From NCBI GenBank assembly GCA_021739645.1, contig JAIPBL010000004.1, positions 1 through 64,000 of the forward strand: DNA of 64,000 nt, given 5' to 3'. Below, in pieces: positions 25,268 through 34,197 of the stretch. The DNA comes from Saprospiraceae bacterium (GTDB lineage: Bacteria > Bacteroidota > Bacteroidia > Chitinophagales > Saprospiraceae). The notes under the pieces are model-generated. The model was not told where the DNA came from. It did not search any database and worked only from the letters and a program-made list of their open reading frames with translations. Within the stretch, counting starts at the first letter, position 1; each line of letters opens with the position of its first letter. The translations under genes were made by a program, and so were the position numbers.

Positions 25268-25325
25268 AAACACATAAAGTATCAGCAAGACTTAATCCAA
25301 TACCTTGCAAATTTCAATCAAAAAA

Positions 25326-25363
25326 GAAAGCCACTGGTAGAACACCCGTGGCTTTCCTTTTTT
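25326..25363. terminator. Bidirectional intrinsic terminator
   Basis: A perfect 9-bp stem (GAAAGCCAC / GTGGCTTTC) is flanked by A5 on the left and CT6 on the right. It can stop the plus-strand small-ORF transcript and the minus-strand nadC transcript, whose stop codon is 16 bp away. Confidence 0.85.
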
Positions 25364-25378
25364 AGATTAAAAACTAGC

Positions 25379-26236
25379 TTATTTTATTTTCAAACTCAAA
25401 TCCAAGCTGGTAGCCGAATGGGTCAATGCCCCCACAGAAATAAAGTCAACACCAGACAAAGCCACTCTTCTCACTGAGTGAATGTTGACGCCACCAGATG
25501 CTTCTGTTTCAAAACGGTTGTTCACGGTTGCAACGGCTTCGGCCAGCAGCGGCAGCTCGAAATTGTCAAACATGATGCGGGTTACATTCCCTGTTTCAAG
25601 CACCTGGTGCAATTCAACCAAGTTTTTGACTTCTACCGTCACACCGAGGTTCAGCCCATTCTCCTTTTGGTATTCAGCCACTTTTCGGATTGCCTTTTGG
25701 ACACCTCCACAGGCCATAATATGGTTATCCTTAATCATGAACCAGTCGGAGAGGCTCTCCCGGTAATTGTAGCAACCGCCAGTTCGGACGGCATATTTTT
25801 CCAAAAACCGCAGCAAGGGAGTTGTTTTGCGGGTGTCGAGGATTTTGACTGGCAAATCCTCTATCTCGAACACGAACTCATGCGCCAACGTTGCAATTCC
25901 ACTCAATCGTTGCATGACATTGAGCGCCACCCTTTCCGCCCGCAAGAGGGCTTGTGTGTTGCAGTTCACCTGAAATGCCACGTCGCCAAAGCTGACATGT
26001 GTCCCGTCTTCAATAAACTTGGTAAAGACCGTTTTAGGGTCAACATGCATGAAAATACGGTGCGCAATTTCAACACCGGCCAAAATTCCTGCATCTTTCA
26101 CCAGTAAATTGGCGGTACATTGGGCATCCGGTGGAATGCAAGCGAGTGAAGTTTTATCGCCTTGTGGAGCATCTTCGAGAAGTGCCTGCTCAATAAAGCT
26201 GGTTAGTTGTTGTTCAAATCTGGGTTCAAATGTCAT
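25379..26236 (-). CDS. nadC: Nicotinate-nucleotide pyrophosphorylase (carboxylating)
   Basis: The 285-residue enzyme converts quinolinate and PRPP to nicotinate mononucleotide in NAD synthesis. Typical motifs are LLEDAPQGDKTSLACIP, RAERVALNVMQRLSGIATL, the phosphate and quinolinate site KILDTRKTTPLLRFLEKYAVRTGG, NYRESLSDWFMIKDNHI and VEVKNL. The C-terminal HSVRRVALSGVDFISVGALTHS is also typical. ATG 26236 is used; a TTG eight codons upstream is possible. The thymidine kinase gene lies 57 bp upstream on the same strand. No nadA or nadB is in the window. Confidence 0.94.
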   Translation of the reverse strand: MTFEPRFEQQLTSFIEQALLEDAPQGDKTSLACIPPDAQCTANLLVKDAGILAGVEIAHRIFMHVDPKTVFTKFIEDGTHVSFGDVAFQVNCNTQALLRAERVALNVMQRLSGIATLAHEFVFEIEDLPVKILDTRKTTPLLRFLEKYAVRTGGCYNYRESLSDWFMIKDNHIMACGGVQKAIRKVAEYQKENGLNLGVTVEVKNLVELHQVLETGNVTRIMFDNFELPLLAEAVATVNNRFETEASGGVNIHSVRRVALSGVDFISVGALTHSATSLDLSLKIK

Positions 26237-26293
26237 TGGTGTTTGTTCTTTTGTTTGCAAAATTTGAGTAGAATGTTTTTTGATGTAACCAAT

Positions 26294-26887
26294 TCAAGGT
26301 ACTGTCTGCAATTTAAGTATATTTCCCATGGTGTAGCAAGTGCGGCACCGGGCTTCGTAACTATCTTTTTCACCAAGCATCACGGTACTTCCTTCACTGG
26401 CCAACCGAAAAGAGTGCGTGGCAAGATTGCCGCAATGTTGACAAATGGCGTGGACTTTCGTGATGTATTCTGCCACTGACAGGAGGTCCGGAATTGGGCC
26501 GAAGGGGCGACCCTTAAAGTCCATGTCCAGACCTGCGACGATGACCCGTTTGCCTTGCAGTGCCAATTGCTGGCAAACGTCAGGCAGGTCTCCGTCAAAA
26601 AATTGCGCCTCATCAATGCCTACTACCCCAATTCCATCAACCATTTCAAGCAATTTCCGGGAGTTGTCTATCGGCACGGCAAGGATGAAATTTTCATCGT
26701 GCGAGACCACTTTCTGGACATCGTAGCGAGTATCAATCTTGGGCTTAAAAATCTCTACTTTCTGGTTCGCAATCTTGGCCCGTTTTAGGCGACGGATAAG
26801 CTCTTCGGTCTTGCCAGAGAACATGCTGCCACAAATGACCTCTATCCAACCGCTGCGTTGACCTTTGAAATGTGGTTCGAGAAACAT
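26294..26887 (-). CDS. tdk: Thymidine kinase (type II)
   Basis: The 197-residue enzyme phosphorylates thymidine for salvage. It has the Walker A stretch [19 protein letters not shown], the acidic motif [13 protein letters not shown], the lasso-type nucleoside-binding region with [14 protein letters not shown], and a structural zinc site made of CQHC and CRTC pairs. The start ATG 26887 precedes the family's N-terminus by about 15 residues; the longer reading to 26941 is Phe-rich and unlikely. It is probably co-transcribed with nadC. Confidence 0.94.
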   Translation of the reverse strand: MFLEPHFKGQRSGWIEVICGSMFSGKTEELIRRLKRAKIANQKVEIFKPKIDTRYDVQKVVSHDENFILAVPIDNSRKLLEMVDGIGVVGIDEAQFFDGDLPDVCQQLALQGKRVIVAGLDMDFKGRPFGPIPDLLSVAEYITKVHAICQHCGNLATHSFRLASEGSTVMLGEKDSYEARCRTCYTMGNILKLQTVP

Positions 26888-27266
26888 AATTCCAGAAAAA
26901 TTAATAAGCCTAAAGAAAAAAGTGCGCACCAAGTTGGTCACAAAATGGCTGATTTTTTTGGGCTTGGGCTAAATAATTTTCGATGCTGGCAAGTTTGGTG
27001 AGTAGGAGACACAGGTTGAAAGCTTGGTTTTTGGGCGAATATGTTGAATTTGCCTACCTTTCGGCCTTCAAATTTCAAACTGGGCTGGCGAAGGTAGTGG
27101 TTTAAGGTTTTCTCACAAAATAAAAATGGAAAACTCTTTTGATGTCTATTTTTACGAAGTAAGCCAAAAAACTAACCTTGCTGTAAAGAATTGACTATCA
27201 AACCAATAGCTTTGCGCTTTGTCCTCCATTCACCTATTCATTTCAAAACAAACCTCGATACGCAAT
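26888..27266. other. Intergenic region, mostly unassigned
   Basis: This stretch holds a good promoter at 27030-27062 (TTTG, 21-bp spacer, TACCTTTC) directed at the proline-rich protein gene. A 22-codon ORF at 27126-27194 (starts MENSFDVYFY) has no supporting features, and I do not call it. Otherwise I see nothing. Confidence 0.5.
27030..27062 (+). promoter_or_regulatory. Bacteroidota promoter for the proline-rich protein gene
   Basis: TTTG at 27030-27033, a 21-bp spacer and TACCTTTC at 27055-27062 match the TTTG / TAnnTTTG pattern except for the last base. Predicted transcription starts about 200 bp before the ATG at 27267, leaving a long leader. Confidence 0.5.
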
Positions 27267-28031
27267 ATGGATATTCAAAAAAGCAATAACGTCCTTGACA
27301 AGATAAATGCACTTTACAAGAACATCAGCAGCGACCCCCGCAACGTTTCCAGTATTGAGCGGGACTTGATGCGTAGCTACATTCAGCAGTTTTATGAGTC
27401 ATTCCTGGAAATGCCTACGGTATCTGCAGGCGTTGCACAGCCACCACCCGTTGAGCCTAAAGCCACAGAGCCTCGCATCACCTTGCGGAAGCCAGAAACC
27501 ACGCCACCACCACCATTAAGGCCCCAACCCGAACCACCAAAACCAGAACCGACTCCAGTCGTCGTTGCACCGCCACCTCCGCCGCCAGCCCCGGTTGTTC
27601 CCCCTGTTGTAGTCACTCCGCCACCACCAGTTGAGGTAACACCTCCGCCAATTGTTGTTGCTCCACCACAGCCAGTGTTTGAAGCAGTCGTGCCGCCGCC
27701 AACAAAAGTTGCCGCCAACAATGACCCAGAGCTTGATGAGCTTTTTGAGTTTAAGTCAGCAACTGAATTGTCTGAGAAACTGAGTGAATTGCCCATCACA
27801 GATATTAAAAAGGCAATGGGACTCAACGAAAGGATTTCGACTCAAAACGAGTTGTTCGGTGGGGATGCCTCGGCTTTTGACGCCACTGTTTCAACGCTAA
27901 ACCAACTGAAAAACTACAACGAGGCAAAGGATTATCTGGTACGAAACGTAGCGGTTAAATACAATTGGTCATCTAAAGGAAAAAAGGACAAAGCGAAGGC
28001 TTTCATTAAATTAGTCCGCAGGAGATATTGA
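27267..28031 (+). CDS. Conserved Bacteroidota protein with proline-rich linker
   Basis: The 254-residue protein has three parts. An N-terminal helical segment (about 1-55, IERDLMRSYIQQFYESFLE) is followed by a 90-residue linker made mostly of Pro, Val, Thr and Ala. The C-terminal domain (about 155-254) contains SDKLSELPITDIKKAMGLNE-like sequence, NELFGGDASAFDATVSTLNQL and a basic end (FIKLVRRRY). The C-terminal pattern is one I recall in a widespread uncharacterised Bacteroidota family that follows diverse linkers. No signal peptide or membrane segment is seen, so it is probably cytoplasmic. It may be an adaptor that reaches between partners, but this is inference. Confidence 0.7.
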   Translation: MDIQKSNNVLDKINALYKNISSDPRNVSSIERDLMRSYIQQFYESFLEMPTVSAGVAQPPPVEPKATEPRITLRKPETTPPPPLRPQPEPPKPEPTPVVVAPPPPPPAPVVPPVVVTPPPPVEVTPPPIVVAPPQPVFEAVVPPPTKVAANNDPELDELFEFKSATELSEKLSELPITDIKKAMGLNERISTQNELFGGDASAFDATVSTLNQLKNYNEAKDYLVRNVAVKYNWSSKGKKDKAKAFIKLVRRRY

Positions 28032-28059
28032 GAATTTTGTTCCCGAAAATGTGACGAAA

Positions 28060-28093
28060 GGTGCTAAGAATTGTTTGTTCTTAGTGCCTTTTT
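28060..28093 (+). terminator. Intrinsic terminator of the proline-rich protein gene
   Basis: An 11-bp stem with two G-U pairs (GGTGCTAAGAA / TTCTTAGTGCC) and a 7-nt loop is followed by T5. It begins 29 bp after the stop codon and lies before the convergent methyltransferase end. Confidence 0.85.
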
Positions 28094-28119
28094 AGTTTTG
28101 CAAAGCAAGATGACAAAGG

Positions 28120-28935
28120 CTATTTCTCGATTTTCTTCACCATTTTTAAGCTAAAAATATGCGGTAGGCGCACCCCAAAATTTCCCCAAACATATCGGCC
28201 AGGCTCTCGCTCCACCATGTTTGGGAAACATTTATAAGGAGAAAAATCAAACTCCTGAAAATCAACTAGTTCCAAGCCATTCTTCAACAACGGCGTCATC
28301 ACCTCCGAAATGCTGTGGTTCCAGAAGTGCTCCAAACCTTGTACGCCAACTTTGCTATCAGCATAAGTGCCGACGACTTGCTCTGAATACGGGTTCTGTT
28401 CAGTGAAATATCCGTACTCAATTATGTAGTTGTCAAAATTGAAAAGGTACAAGGTGGGATGAAACTCGGCGAGATAGAATATGCCGCCAGGTTTGAGATA
28501 CTGGCCAACAATTCCAGCCCATTTGTCAAGGTCAGGAAGCCAAGGAATCGCCCCAAATGTAGAGAAAACAATGTCGTATTGGCCCTCAAGCACTTCCGGC
28601 AACGAGTAAACATCGGAGTGGACAAAGCGGGCGTCTAATTCAAGTTCATCATTGATTTGACGGGCAGTTTCGATGGCTTTTTCAGAGAAATCAATTCCTG
28701 TGACCTTGGCGCCCTGCCTTGCCCAGGTGAGGGAATCTTGTCCAAAATGACATTGAAGGTGGAGCAGTGTTTTTCCGCTTACATCTCCAAGTTCATTGGC
28801 CTCAATTTCGGTGAGGGAACTCTTGCCGGCCATAAAACCAGCATGGTCATAAAAATCAGATTTTAGGTGGGGCTCCACCCTATCGTTCCAGATTTTCATA
28901 TTTTGGTCAAAATATGATTGCCATTGGTTTTCCAT
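28120..28935 (-). CDS. Class I SAM-dependent methyltransferase
   Basis: The 271-residue protein has YFDQNMKIWNDRVEPHLKSDFY at the start, the SAM loop LLHLQCHFGQDSLTWARQGA, VTGIDFSEKAIETARQ, and a strand-4 motif DIVFSTFGAIPWLPDL. LKPGGIFYLAEFHP is typical of Bacteroidota UbiE-like methyltransferases. Substrate unknown. It stands alone between convergent and divergent neighbours. Confidence 0.82.
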   Translation of the reverse strand: MENQWQSYFDQNMKIWNDRVEPHLKSDFYDHAGFMAGKSSLTEIEANELGDVSGKTLLHLQCHFGQDSLTWARQGAKVTGIDFSEKAIETARQINDELELDARFVHSDVYSLPEVLEGQYDIVFSTFGAIPWLPDLDKWAGIVGQYLKPGGIFYLAEFHPTLYLFNFDNYIIEYGYFTEQNPYSEQVVGTYADSKVGVQGLEHFWNHSISEVMTPLLKNGLELVDFQEFDFSPYKCFPNMVEREPGRYVWGNFGVRLPHIFSLKMVKKIEK

Positions 28936-29033
28936 TTTATTTGTGTTTAAAGGTTGTGATTTTGATTGACAAGCAAGCGAAACCTATGCGCACTTGAAAA
29001 CGTTCCATGGTTTCATACTCTAGGCAAATATGT

Positions 29034-29041
29034 TAATTTTG
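29034..29041 (+). promoter_or_regulatory. Bacteroidota -7 box for the DUF3467 gene
   Basis: TAATTTTG matches TAnnTTTG exactly and lies 49 bp before the ATG at 29091. A TTTC about 20 bp upstream may serve as the -33 element. Confidence 0.55.
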
Positions 29042-29090
29042 CCGGGTATTTCATTTGAACTTTACTTGTATCACCAAAATCATTGCAGAC

Positions 29091-29408
29091 ATGGCAGAAA
29101 ACAAAATTGCACCCAGCCAACTTAATATTGAACTACCTGAAGACATTGCAGAAGGCCAATACTCCAACCTTGCCGTCATTTCACACAATCACTCAGAGTT
29201 TGTGCTTGACTTTATCATGATGGCCCCAAACGTCCCAAAAGCCAAGGTAAAATCACGTATCATCTTGACGCCACAGCACGCAAAGCGGTTGATGATGGCA
29301 CTTGCGGACAATATCAAAAGATTTGAAGCTCAATTTGGGCCTATCCACGAACCGGAAACTCCGCCTTATCCAACGATGAATTTTAATACACCGACTGCTC
29401 AGGCATAA
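29091..29408 (+). CDS. DUF3467 protein
   Basis: The 105-residue cytosolic protein matches DUF3467: QLNIELPEDIAEGQYSNLAV, HNHSEFVLDFIMMAPNVPKA, RIILTPQHAKRLMMALADNI and a C-terminal FGPIHEP. The family is small, widely conserved in Bacteroidota and other phyla, and of unknown function. The start ATG 29091 aligns with the predicted promoter; the upstream in-frame ATG at 29055 is too close to the transcription start to be used. Confidence 0.85.
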   Translation: MAENKIAPSQLNIELPEDIAEGQYSNLAVISHNHSEFVLDFIMMAPNVPKAKVKSRIILTPQHAKRLMMALADNIKRFEAQFGPIHEPETPPYPTMNFNTPTAQA

Positions 29409-29422
29409 ATGCTTGCAAAGGT

Positions 29423-29458
29423 TTCGGGTTAGTTTTTTTTGACAAAAGCTAACCCGAA
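29423..29458. repeat. Inverted repeat after the DUF3467 gene
   Basis: TTCGGGTTAG at 29423-29432 pairs perfectly with CTAACCCGAA at 29449-29458. A T8 run lies in the loop rather than after the stem, so it is not a standard plus-strand terminator. Confidence 0.5.
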
Positions 29459-29528
29459 CCAGCCTGATACTTTTCTTTATTGATGCGTTAAGTTCTCGAT
29501 GCTTTAAATTAAATTTTCGTTCATTCTA

Positions 29529-29536
29529 TAACTTTG
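29529..29536 (+). promoter_or_regulatory. Bacteroidota -7 box for the export operon
   Basis: TAACTTTG matches TAnnTTTG and lies 111 bp before the ATG of the adaptor gene at 29648. The -33 region is weak (TTTA at 22 bp spacing). Confidence 0.45.
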
Positions 29537-29647
29537 AGGCAACCATGTCGTTGGGTACAACGTCCTTTCTAAATTCTGCAATCTGAAAAAAATGCGGGAC
29601 AAAGCTTGTTAAAATCCTTGTTTCGCAACAAACCAACTGAATTCCTT

Positions 29648-31039
29648 ATGCCCACGTTTTCCAAACTTCCCTTGCTATACCTTCTAGTTTCGTCAGTAAT
29701 TTTATTCGCTTCCTGCAATGGTGGTGCAAAAGGTAAATCTCAAGCCAAAAGCCTCTCCACCAAGGTAGAAAAAGGCGAGTTTAAAATTTACATAGCCGCC
29801 ACTGGTGAACTCAAAGCCAAGAGTTCCGAAGAAATCAAAGGTCCAAGCGGCATGCGCTCGGCGCAAATTTGGCAAGCTACCATTTCTGACATGGTGCCAG
29901 AAGGCACCGTGTTAAAAGCGGGCGACTATGTGGCCACCCTGGATCGTACTGAGCTGGAAACCAAACTAAAAGAGGCGCAAACCGAAATTGATAAAGCTCA
30001 GACCCAGCTTGAGCAGGCGAAAATCGATACCGCCATTGAATTGCGGGGCTTGAGGGACGATTTGATAAATCTGAAATTTTCGATGGAAGAAAAGAAATTG
30101 CAGGTGGAACAGAGCAAGTACGAGCCTCGGATGGTTATCCAACAAGCCGAAATAGACCTAGAGAAATCCCTCCGTGATTATTCCCAATTGGAAAAAAGAT
30201 ACGAGCTAACCCAAACAAAATCAAAGGCAAAAATCAGTGAAATACTCGCTTCCCTAAGTCAAGTCGAACTACGAAGACAACGCTTGGTGGACCTTGCAGA
30301 CAAATTTGAGGTTAGAGCACCAAAGGACGGCATGGTCATTTATGCTAGGAGTTGGAACGGCAAGGTGGGCCCCGGCTCCCAAATCAGCACCTGGGACCCC
30401 GTGGTGGCAGAACTTCCAGATTTAAGCATTATGATTTCCAAAACTTACGTGAATGAGGTGGACATCAGCAAAGTGCAAAAAGGGCAAAACGTTAAAATGA
30501 AGGTGGACGCTTTTCCAGACAGGGATTATACCGGTAGGGTTATTACCGTCGCAAATGTTGGTGAGCAACTACAAGGATATGATGCCAAGGTGTTTGAAGT
30601 GACTGTACAATTGGAAGAAGTGGACTCCATTCTTCGCCCGGCCATGACAACGAGCAATGAAATTTTGACCTATACTTTTCCAAGTGTGCTTCATCTACCG
30701 TTAGAAGCCATTCAGAGCGATTCAATTTCCTTTGTTTTCAAAAAAACAGCTAACAAAATTGTAAAACAAGAGGTGATAACCGGGGAAACAAATGACAACG
30801 AAGTCATTATTGAACATGGCTTACAGGAGGGCGACGAGGTGTTGTTAATTATCCCAGATGATGCCCATGAACTCAAATTGGTGCCCATTGACACAAAAAT
30901 AAAAGACGACTTGCGTAAAAAGCTGGATGCAGAAAAGAAAAAACGACAGGAAGAAGCCTTGAAAAAAATGAAAGAGGTCAAAGAAGAATACCAGCCTAAA
31001 AATGAAAAAGGCGGTGGCGGCATGATTATTTTCGGCTAA
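29648..31039 (+). CDS. Periplasmic adaptor (HlyD/MacA family) lipoprotein
   Basis: The 463-residue protein has a lipoprotein signal (LFASC). A lipoyl/barrel-sandwich half (IYIAATGELKAKSSEEIKG) is followed by a long alpha-helical hairpin between residues about 105 and 215 (ETKLKEAQTEIDKAQTQLEQ). The second lipoyl half (FEVRAPKDGMVIYARS) leads to beta-barrel and membrane-proximal domains, and a Lys/Glu-rich C-terminal tail ends in GGGGMIIFG. It should bridge the inner-membrane permease encoded next to the TolC-like channel. First gene of a three-gene operon (46 bp and 45 bp gaps). No ATP-binding subunit is encoded with it. Confidence 0.87.
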   Translation: MPTFSKLPLLYLLVSSVILFASCNGGAKGKSQAKSLSTKVEKGEFKIYIAATGELKAKSSEEIKGPSGMRSAQIWQATISDMVPEGTVLKAGDYVATLDRTELETKLKEAQTEIDKAQTQLEQAKIDTAIELRGLRDDLINLKFSMEEKKLQVEQSKYEPRMVIQQAEIDLEKSLRDYSQLEKRYELTQTKSKAKISEILASLSQVELRRQRLVDLADKFEVRAPKDGMVIYARSWNGKVGPGSQISTWDPVVAELPDLSIMISKTYVNEVDISKVQKGQNVKMKVDAFPDRDYTGRVITVANVGEQLQGYDAKVFEVTVQLEEVDSILRPAMTTSNEILTYTFPSVLHLPLEAIQSDSISFVFKKTANKIVKQEVITGETNDNEVIIEHGLQEGDEVLLIIPDDAHELKLVPIDTKIKDDLRKKLDAEKKKRQEEALKKMKEVKEEYQPKNEKGGGGMIIFG

Positions 31040-31085
31040 CCCAAAACTATTAAAACCCAGCTTTCAGCACCTATCATTTTCAATC

Positions 31086-32444
31086 ATGCAACGCACCATT
31101 TTCAATTTCATTCTGGCCATGGAGGGCGTTAAGGATAACATCCTCCGCTCTGTTCTGACGGCACTCGGCATCGTGTTTGGCGTGGCAGCGGTCATTGCGA
31201 TGCTGGCCATTGGCACAGGTGCCAAGCAAGCACTGCTCGACCAAATGAAATTGATAGGAACCAATAATATCGTTATCAACTCTTTAGTGCTGAAAGAAGG
31301 CGATGGCGATGGCGAAGCAACGGCCAACACCGCGCAAGCTTCCAACAGCAGTAGCAACGGAAAAGAAGGTAAACGCCCATGGTCGCCCGGCCTCACCATG
31401 GAGGATGTAAAATCCATCGAAAAAGTGCTGCCCGGGGTGGACAAAATCAGTCCAGAAGTAGTTGAACCAACCAACCTTGTTCAAAGTGGAAAAACTGGAA
31501 AAGCCAAGGTCGTGGGCATCACGAACGCATTTTTCGAACTGAACAACCTTGGTCTTGCCTACGGCAATTTTTTTCACAAAGAACATCTTGAAGGCGGCAA
31601 GCCGGTTTGTATCATCGGCCAGACCGTTCAGACCAAATACTTCCCAGAGACCGACCCAATTGGTCAGTGGATAAAATGCGGCACCTCTTGGTTCAAGATA
31701 ATCGGGGTGCTTGAAAAACGCCTCGCCAGCAAAGAAAGCCTTGAAAACCTTGGCATCCGTGACTATAACGCCGACGTTTACGTACCCGTTACGAGTGCCA
31801 TGCTACGCCTGAAAAACAGGGCTAGAGTAACTTCTGCCAAAATCAAACAGAACGACTGGGACGATGGGGAAAATCAAAAGAGCGATGAAAGTTACCACCA
31901 ATTGGACAAGCTCGTCGTCAGGCTTCATGATTCCGGCACACTCCAAGTTTCCGCAGAGGTAATCGCTAAAATCCTCAAGCGCCGACATAAAAACCTTATA
32001 GATTTTGAAGTTGAAGTTCCTGAGTTGCTGTTACAGCAGCAGCAAAAAACCCAAGATATTTTTAACAGCGTTTTAGCCGCTATTGCTGGCATTTCCTTGC
32101 TGGTAGGCGGGATTGGTATCATGAACATCATGCTCGCTTCCGTTATGGAGCGCATCAAAGAAATCGGCGTGCGTCGCTCACTCGGCGCACGGGAAGGGGA
32201 CATCGTTTTGCAATTCCTTTTTGAAGCCGTTATCATCAGCTTGATTGGCGGGATTTTGGGCGTTGGGCTGGGCGTGGTTTCTGCGAAATTGGTGTCCGTT
32301 TACTCCGAGATTCCCACGATGGTGTCCAGTTGGTCAATCGCCCTTTCGTTTGGCGTAGCGGCCACTATTGGACTGGTTTTCGGGTTGTTCCCGGCCCGAA
32401 AAGCAGCCAAGCAAGACCCCATAAAAGCACTCCGGATTGAGTAA
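31086..32444 (+). CDS. MacB/FtsX-type ABC transporter permease
   Basis: The 452-residue protein has an N-terminal helix with SVLTALGIVFGVAAVIAMLAIG, a large periplasmic domain (about 55-320) and three C-terminal helices with VGGIGIMNIMLASVMERIKEIGVRRSLGAREGDI, the coupling-helix signature of MacB-type permeases. It lacks the N-terminal ATPase domain found in true MacB, so it needs a separate ABC ATPase, which is not adjacent. It works with the adaptor upstream and TolC-like protein downstream, moving substrates from the periplasm. Substrate unknown. Confidence 0.9.
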   Translation: MQRTIFNFILAMEGVKDNILRSVLTALGIVFGVAAVIAMLAIGTGAKQALLDQMKLIGTNNIVINSLVLKEGDGDGEATANTAQASNSSSNGKEGKRPWSPGLTMEDVKSIEKVLPGVDKISPEVVEPTNLVQSGKTGKAKVVGITNAFFELNNLGLAYGNFFHKEHLEGGKPVCIIGQTVQTKYFPETDPIGQWIKCGTSWFKIIGVLEKRLASKESLENLGIRDYNADVYVPVTSAMLRLKNRARVTSAKIKQNDWDDGENQKSDESYHQLDKLVVRLHDSGTLQVSAEVIAKILKRRHKNLIDFEVEVPELLLQQQQKTQDIFNSVLAAIAGISLLVGGIGIMNIMLASVMERIKEIGVRRSLGAREGDIVLQFLFEAVIISLIGGILGVGLGVVSAKLVSVYSEIPTMVSSWSIALSFGVAATIGLVFGLFPARKAAKQDPIKALRIE

Positions 32445-32489
32445 TTCACAGCACCATTTTACCCTCAACACATAAAACAAGTTGGCTTC

Positions 32490-33968
32490 ATGAAATCCAC
32501 GTTTTTCCTTTTTCTTTTTTCTTTGTTTTTGGCAAAAAACCTCGAAGCACAAACAGACACGATGTCAGTGAGCTTGGAGGAGATTGTGGCATTGGCGCAA
32601 AGCGATGCGCCAGATGCGCTCCTCGCAGAAACAAGGATGAAAAACAGGTACTGGTTTTACCAGAGCATCCTCGCCGACTACAAACCTGGACTCAATTTCG
32701 AGAGTACGTTACCAGACTTGAACCGTTCAATAGGGTTGATTTCATTGCCAGATGGCTCAAGTACTTTTGTCCAGCAATCACAGGTGGTGAATTCCGTTGG
32801 CTTGTCCTTGAACCAACGTGTCGCAAAAACTGGAGGTACCATTTTTGCTCGAAGCAACCTCCAACGTCTTGACCTGCTAGTTCCAAAGGCGCCTAACGAA
32901 ACCTCCTACTTCTCCACGCCATTTTCCATTGGATTTCAGCAACCAGTTTTTGGGTACAATGAATTGAAGTGGAACAAAAAAATAGAACCACTTCGCTATC
33001 AGGAAGCTACCCGCTCTTTTGCGGAGCAAATGGAAAAAGTAGCCTTCGACGCCTCCAATCTCTTTTTCGAGGTGTTCATTTCACAACTAAATTTGAGGGC
33101 AGCAAGGCAAGACAAAGCAAATGCCGATACACTTTTCAATATTTCCAAAGGTCGGTTCGAGGTTGGAAGAATTGCAGAAACGGAATTGCTCCAAATCGAA
33201 CTCAGCTCCATGAACGCCGATGCTGCAGTGCAGCAAGCCCTGCTTGACCTCCAGTCGGGCACGGAACGTTTACGTAATTACTTGGGCATCCGAAAATCCA
33301 TATTTTTCAAATTGGAAGCGCCCGAGGTCATTCCTATTTTTACTGTAAAACCCGAAGAGGCGCTCCAATATGCCAGCCAGTTTCGCAGTGATGTAATTGG
33401 TTTTGAACGCCGACTGGCAGAGGCTGACGCTTCCGTGGCAGAAGCAAAATCAAACCGTGGTTTCCAGATGGATATTTTTGGCCAATTGGGTTTTTCGCAA
33501 AAAGGAGCGAATCTGAATGAAGCCTACGATTCACCAGAGGATTATCAGAGAGTAGTTGTCGGTCTCACAATGCCCATCCTGGATTGGGGACGTGGACGGG
33601 CTAGATTAGAAACGGCCAACTCAAACCGTGAACTGGAACGGATGAACGTTGAGCAAGACAGGGTCAATTTTGAGCAAGAGATTTTACTGAAGGTGAAGCA
33701 GTTTGACTTGCTTCGCAACCAGGTTTCTCTTGCCAAACGAGCTTATGATGTTTCGCTAAAAAGGGAGGACATGACCCGCAACCGTTATTACATTGGTAAA
33801 ATTGACGTGCTGGACCTCGGTGTTGCTGTCACTGAAAAAGAAGCTGCTCGCCGCAGTTACATGTCTGCACTTCGGGCATTTTGGCTGGCGTACTATGACT
33901 TGCGCCAGATTACTTTGTTCGATTTTGAACGGAACGTTTCGCTGGTTCGCCGGGTCGAAGGTTATTGA
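32490..33968 (+). CDS. TolC-family outer-membrane efflux channel
   Basis: The 492-residue protein has a signal peptide (FFLFLFSLFLAKNLEAQ), then two tandem TolC repeats of long amphipathic helices and beta strands. Characteristic parts are VSLEEIVALAQSDAPD, the RFEVGRIAETELLQIELS helix and a second-half YYIGKIDVLDLGVAVTEKE. It forms the outer-membrane duct of the export operon. Last gene of the operon. Confidence 0.88.
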   Translation: MKSTFFLFLFSLFLAKNLEAQTDTMSVSLEEIVALAQSDAPDALLAETRMKNRYWFYQSILADYKPGLNFESTLPDLNRSIGLISLPDGSSTFVQQSQVVNSVGLSLNQRVAKTGGTIFARSNLQRLDLLVPKAPNETSYFSTPFSIGFQQPVFGYNELKWNKKIEPLRYQEATRSFAEQMEKVAFDASNLFFEVFISQLNLRAARQDKANADTLFNISKGRFEVGRIAETELLQIELSSMNADAAVQQALLDLQSGTERLRNYLGIRKSIFFKLEAPEVIPIFTVKPEEALQYASQFRSDVIGFERRLAEADASVAEAKSNRGFQMDIFGQLGFSQKGANLNEAYDSPEDYQRVVVGLTMPILDWGRGRARLETANSNRELERMNVEQDRVNFEQEILLKVKQFDLLRNQVSLAKRAYDVSLKREDMTRNRYYIGKIDVLDLGVAVTEKEAARRSYMSALRAFWLAYYDLRQITLFDFERNVSLVRRVEGY

Positions 33969-34043
33969 GGGATTGAGAACCGCCCATTCAAAGCAATTTT
34001 ACAATTATCCCGAATTCGTCACCCTGTTTTGCGGTTCATGCCC

Positions 34044-34051
34044 TATATTTG
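34044..34051 (+). promoter_or_regulatory. Bacteroidota -7 box upstream of carA
   Basis: TATATTTG matches TAnnTTTG, 146 bp before carA. A short GC stem (GGCTC-ACCC-GAGCC, 34138-34151) followed by T4 lies in the resulting leader. It could be a weak terminator or attenuator; the stem is only 5 bp. Confidence 0.4.
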
Positions 34052-34197
34052 CCACCGATTTGAAAAAGCTGTTGTTCAAAATCAAATTAAGTGGCTAAAA
34101 CAAGCATCCAACACCAGCAAAATATCCACCTGACGTCGGCTCACCCGAGCCTTTTATCTTTCCAATTAATTACCAAATTTTTAAAAAAACTGAACGC

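Noticed and set aside
27126-27194. 22-codon ORF starting MENSFDVYFY
   Set aside because: Too short to judge; composition is plausible but there is no terminator and no other support.
27392-27826. Minus-strand Gly/Thr-rich ORF
   Set aside because: It is the antisense of the proline-rich linker, and Pro codons always read as Gly on the other strand.
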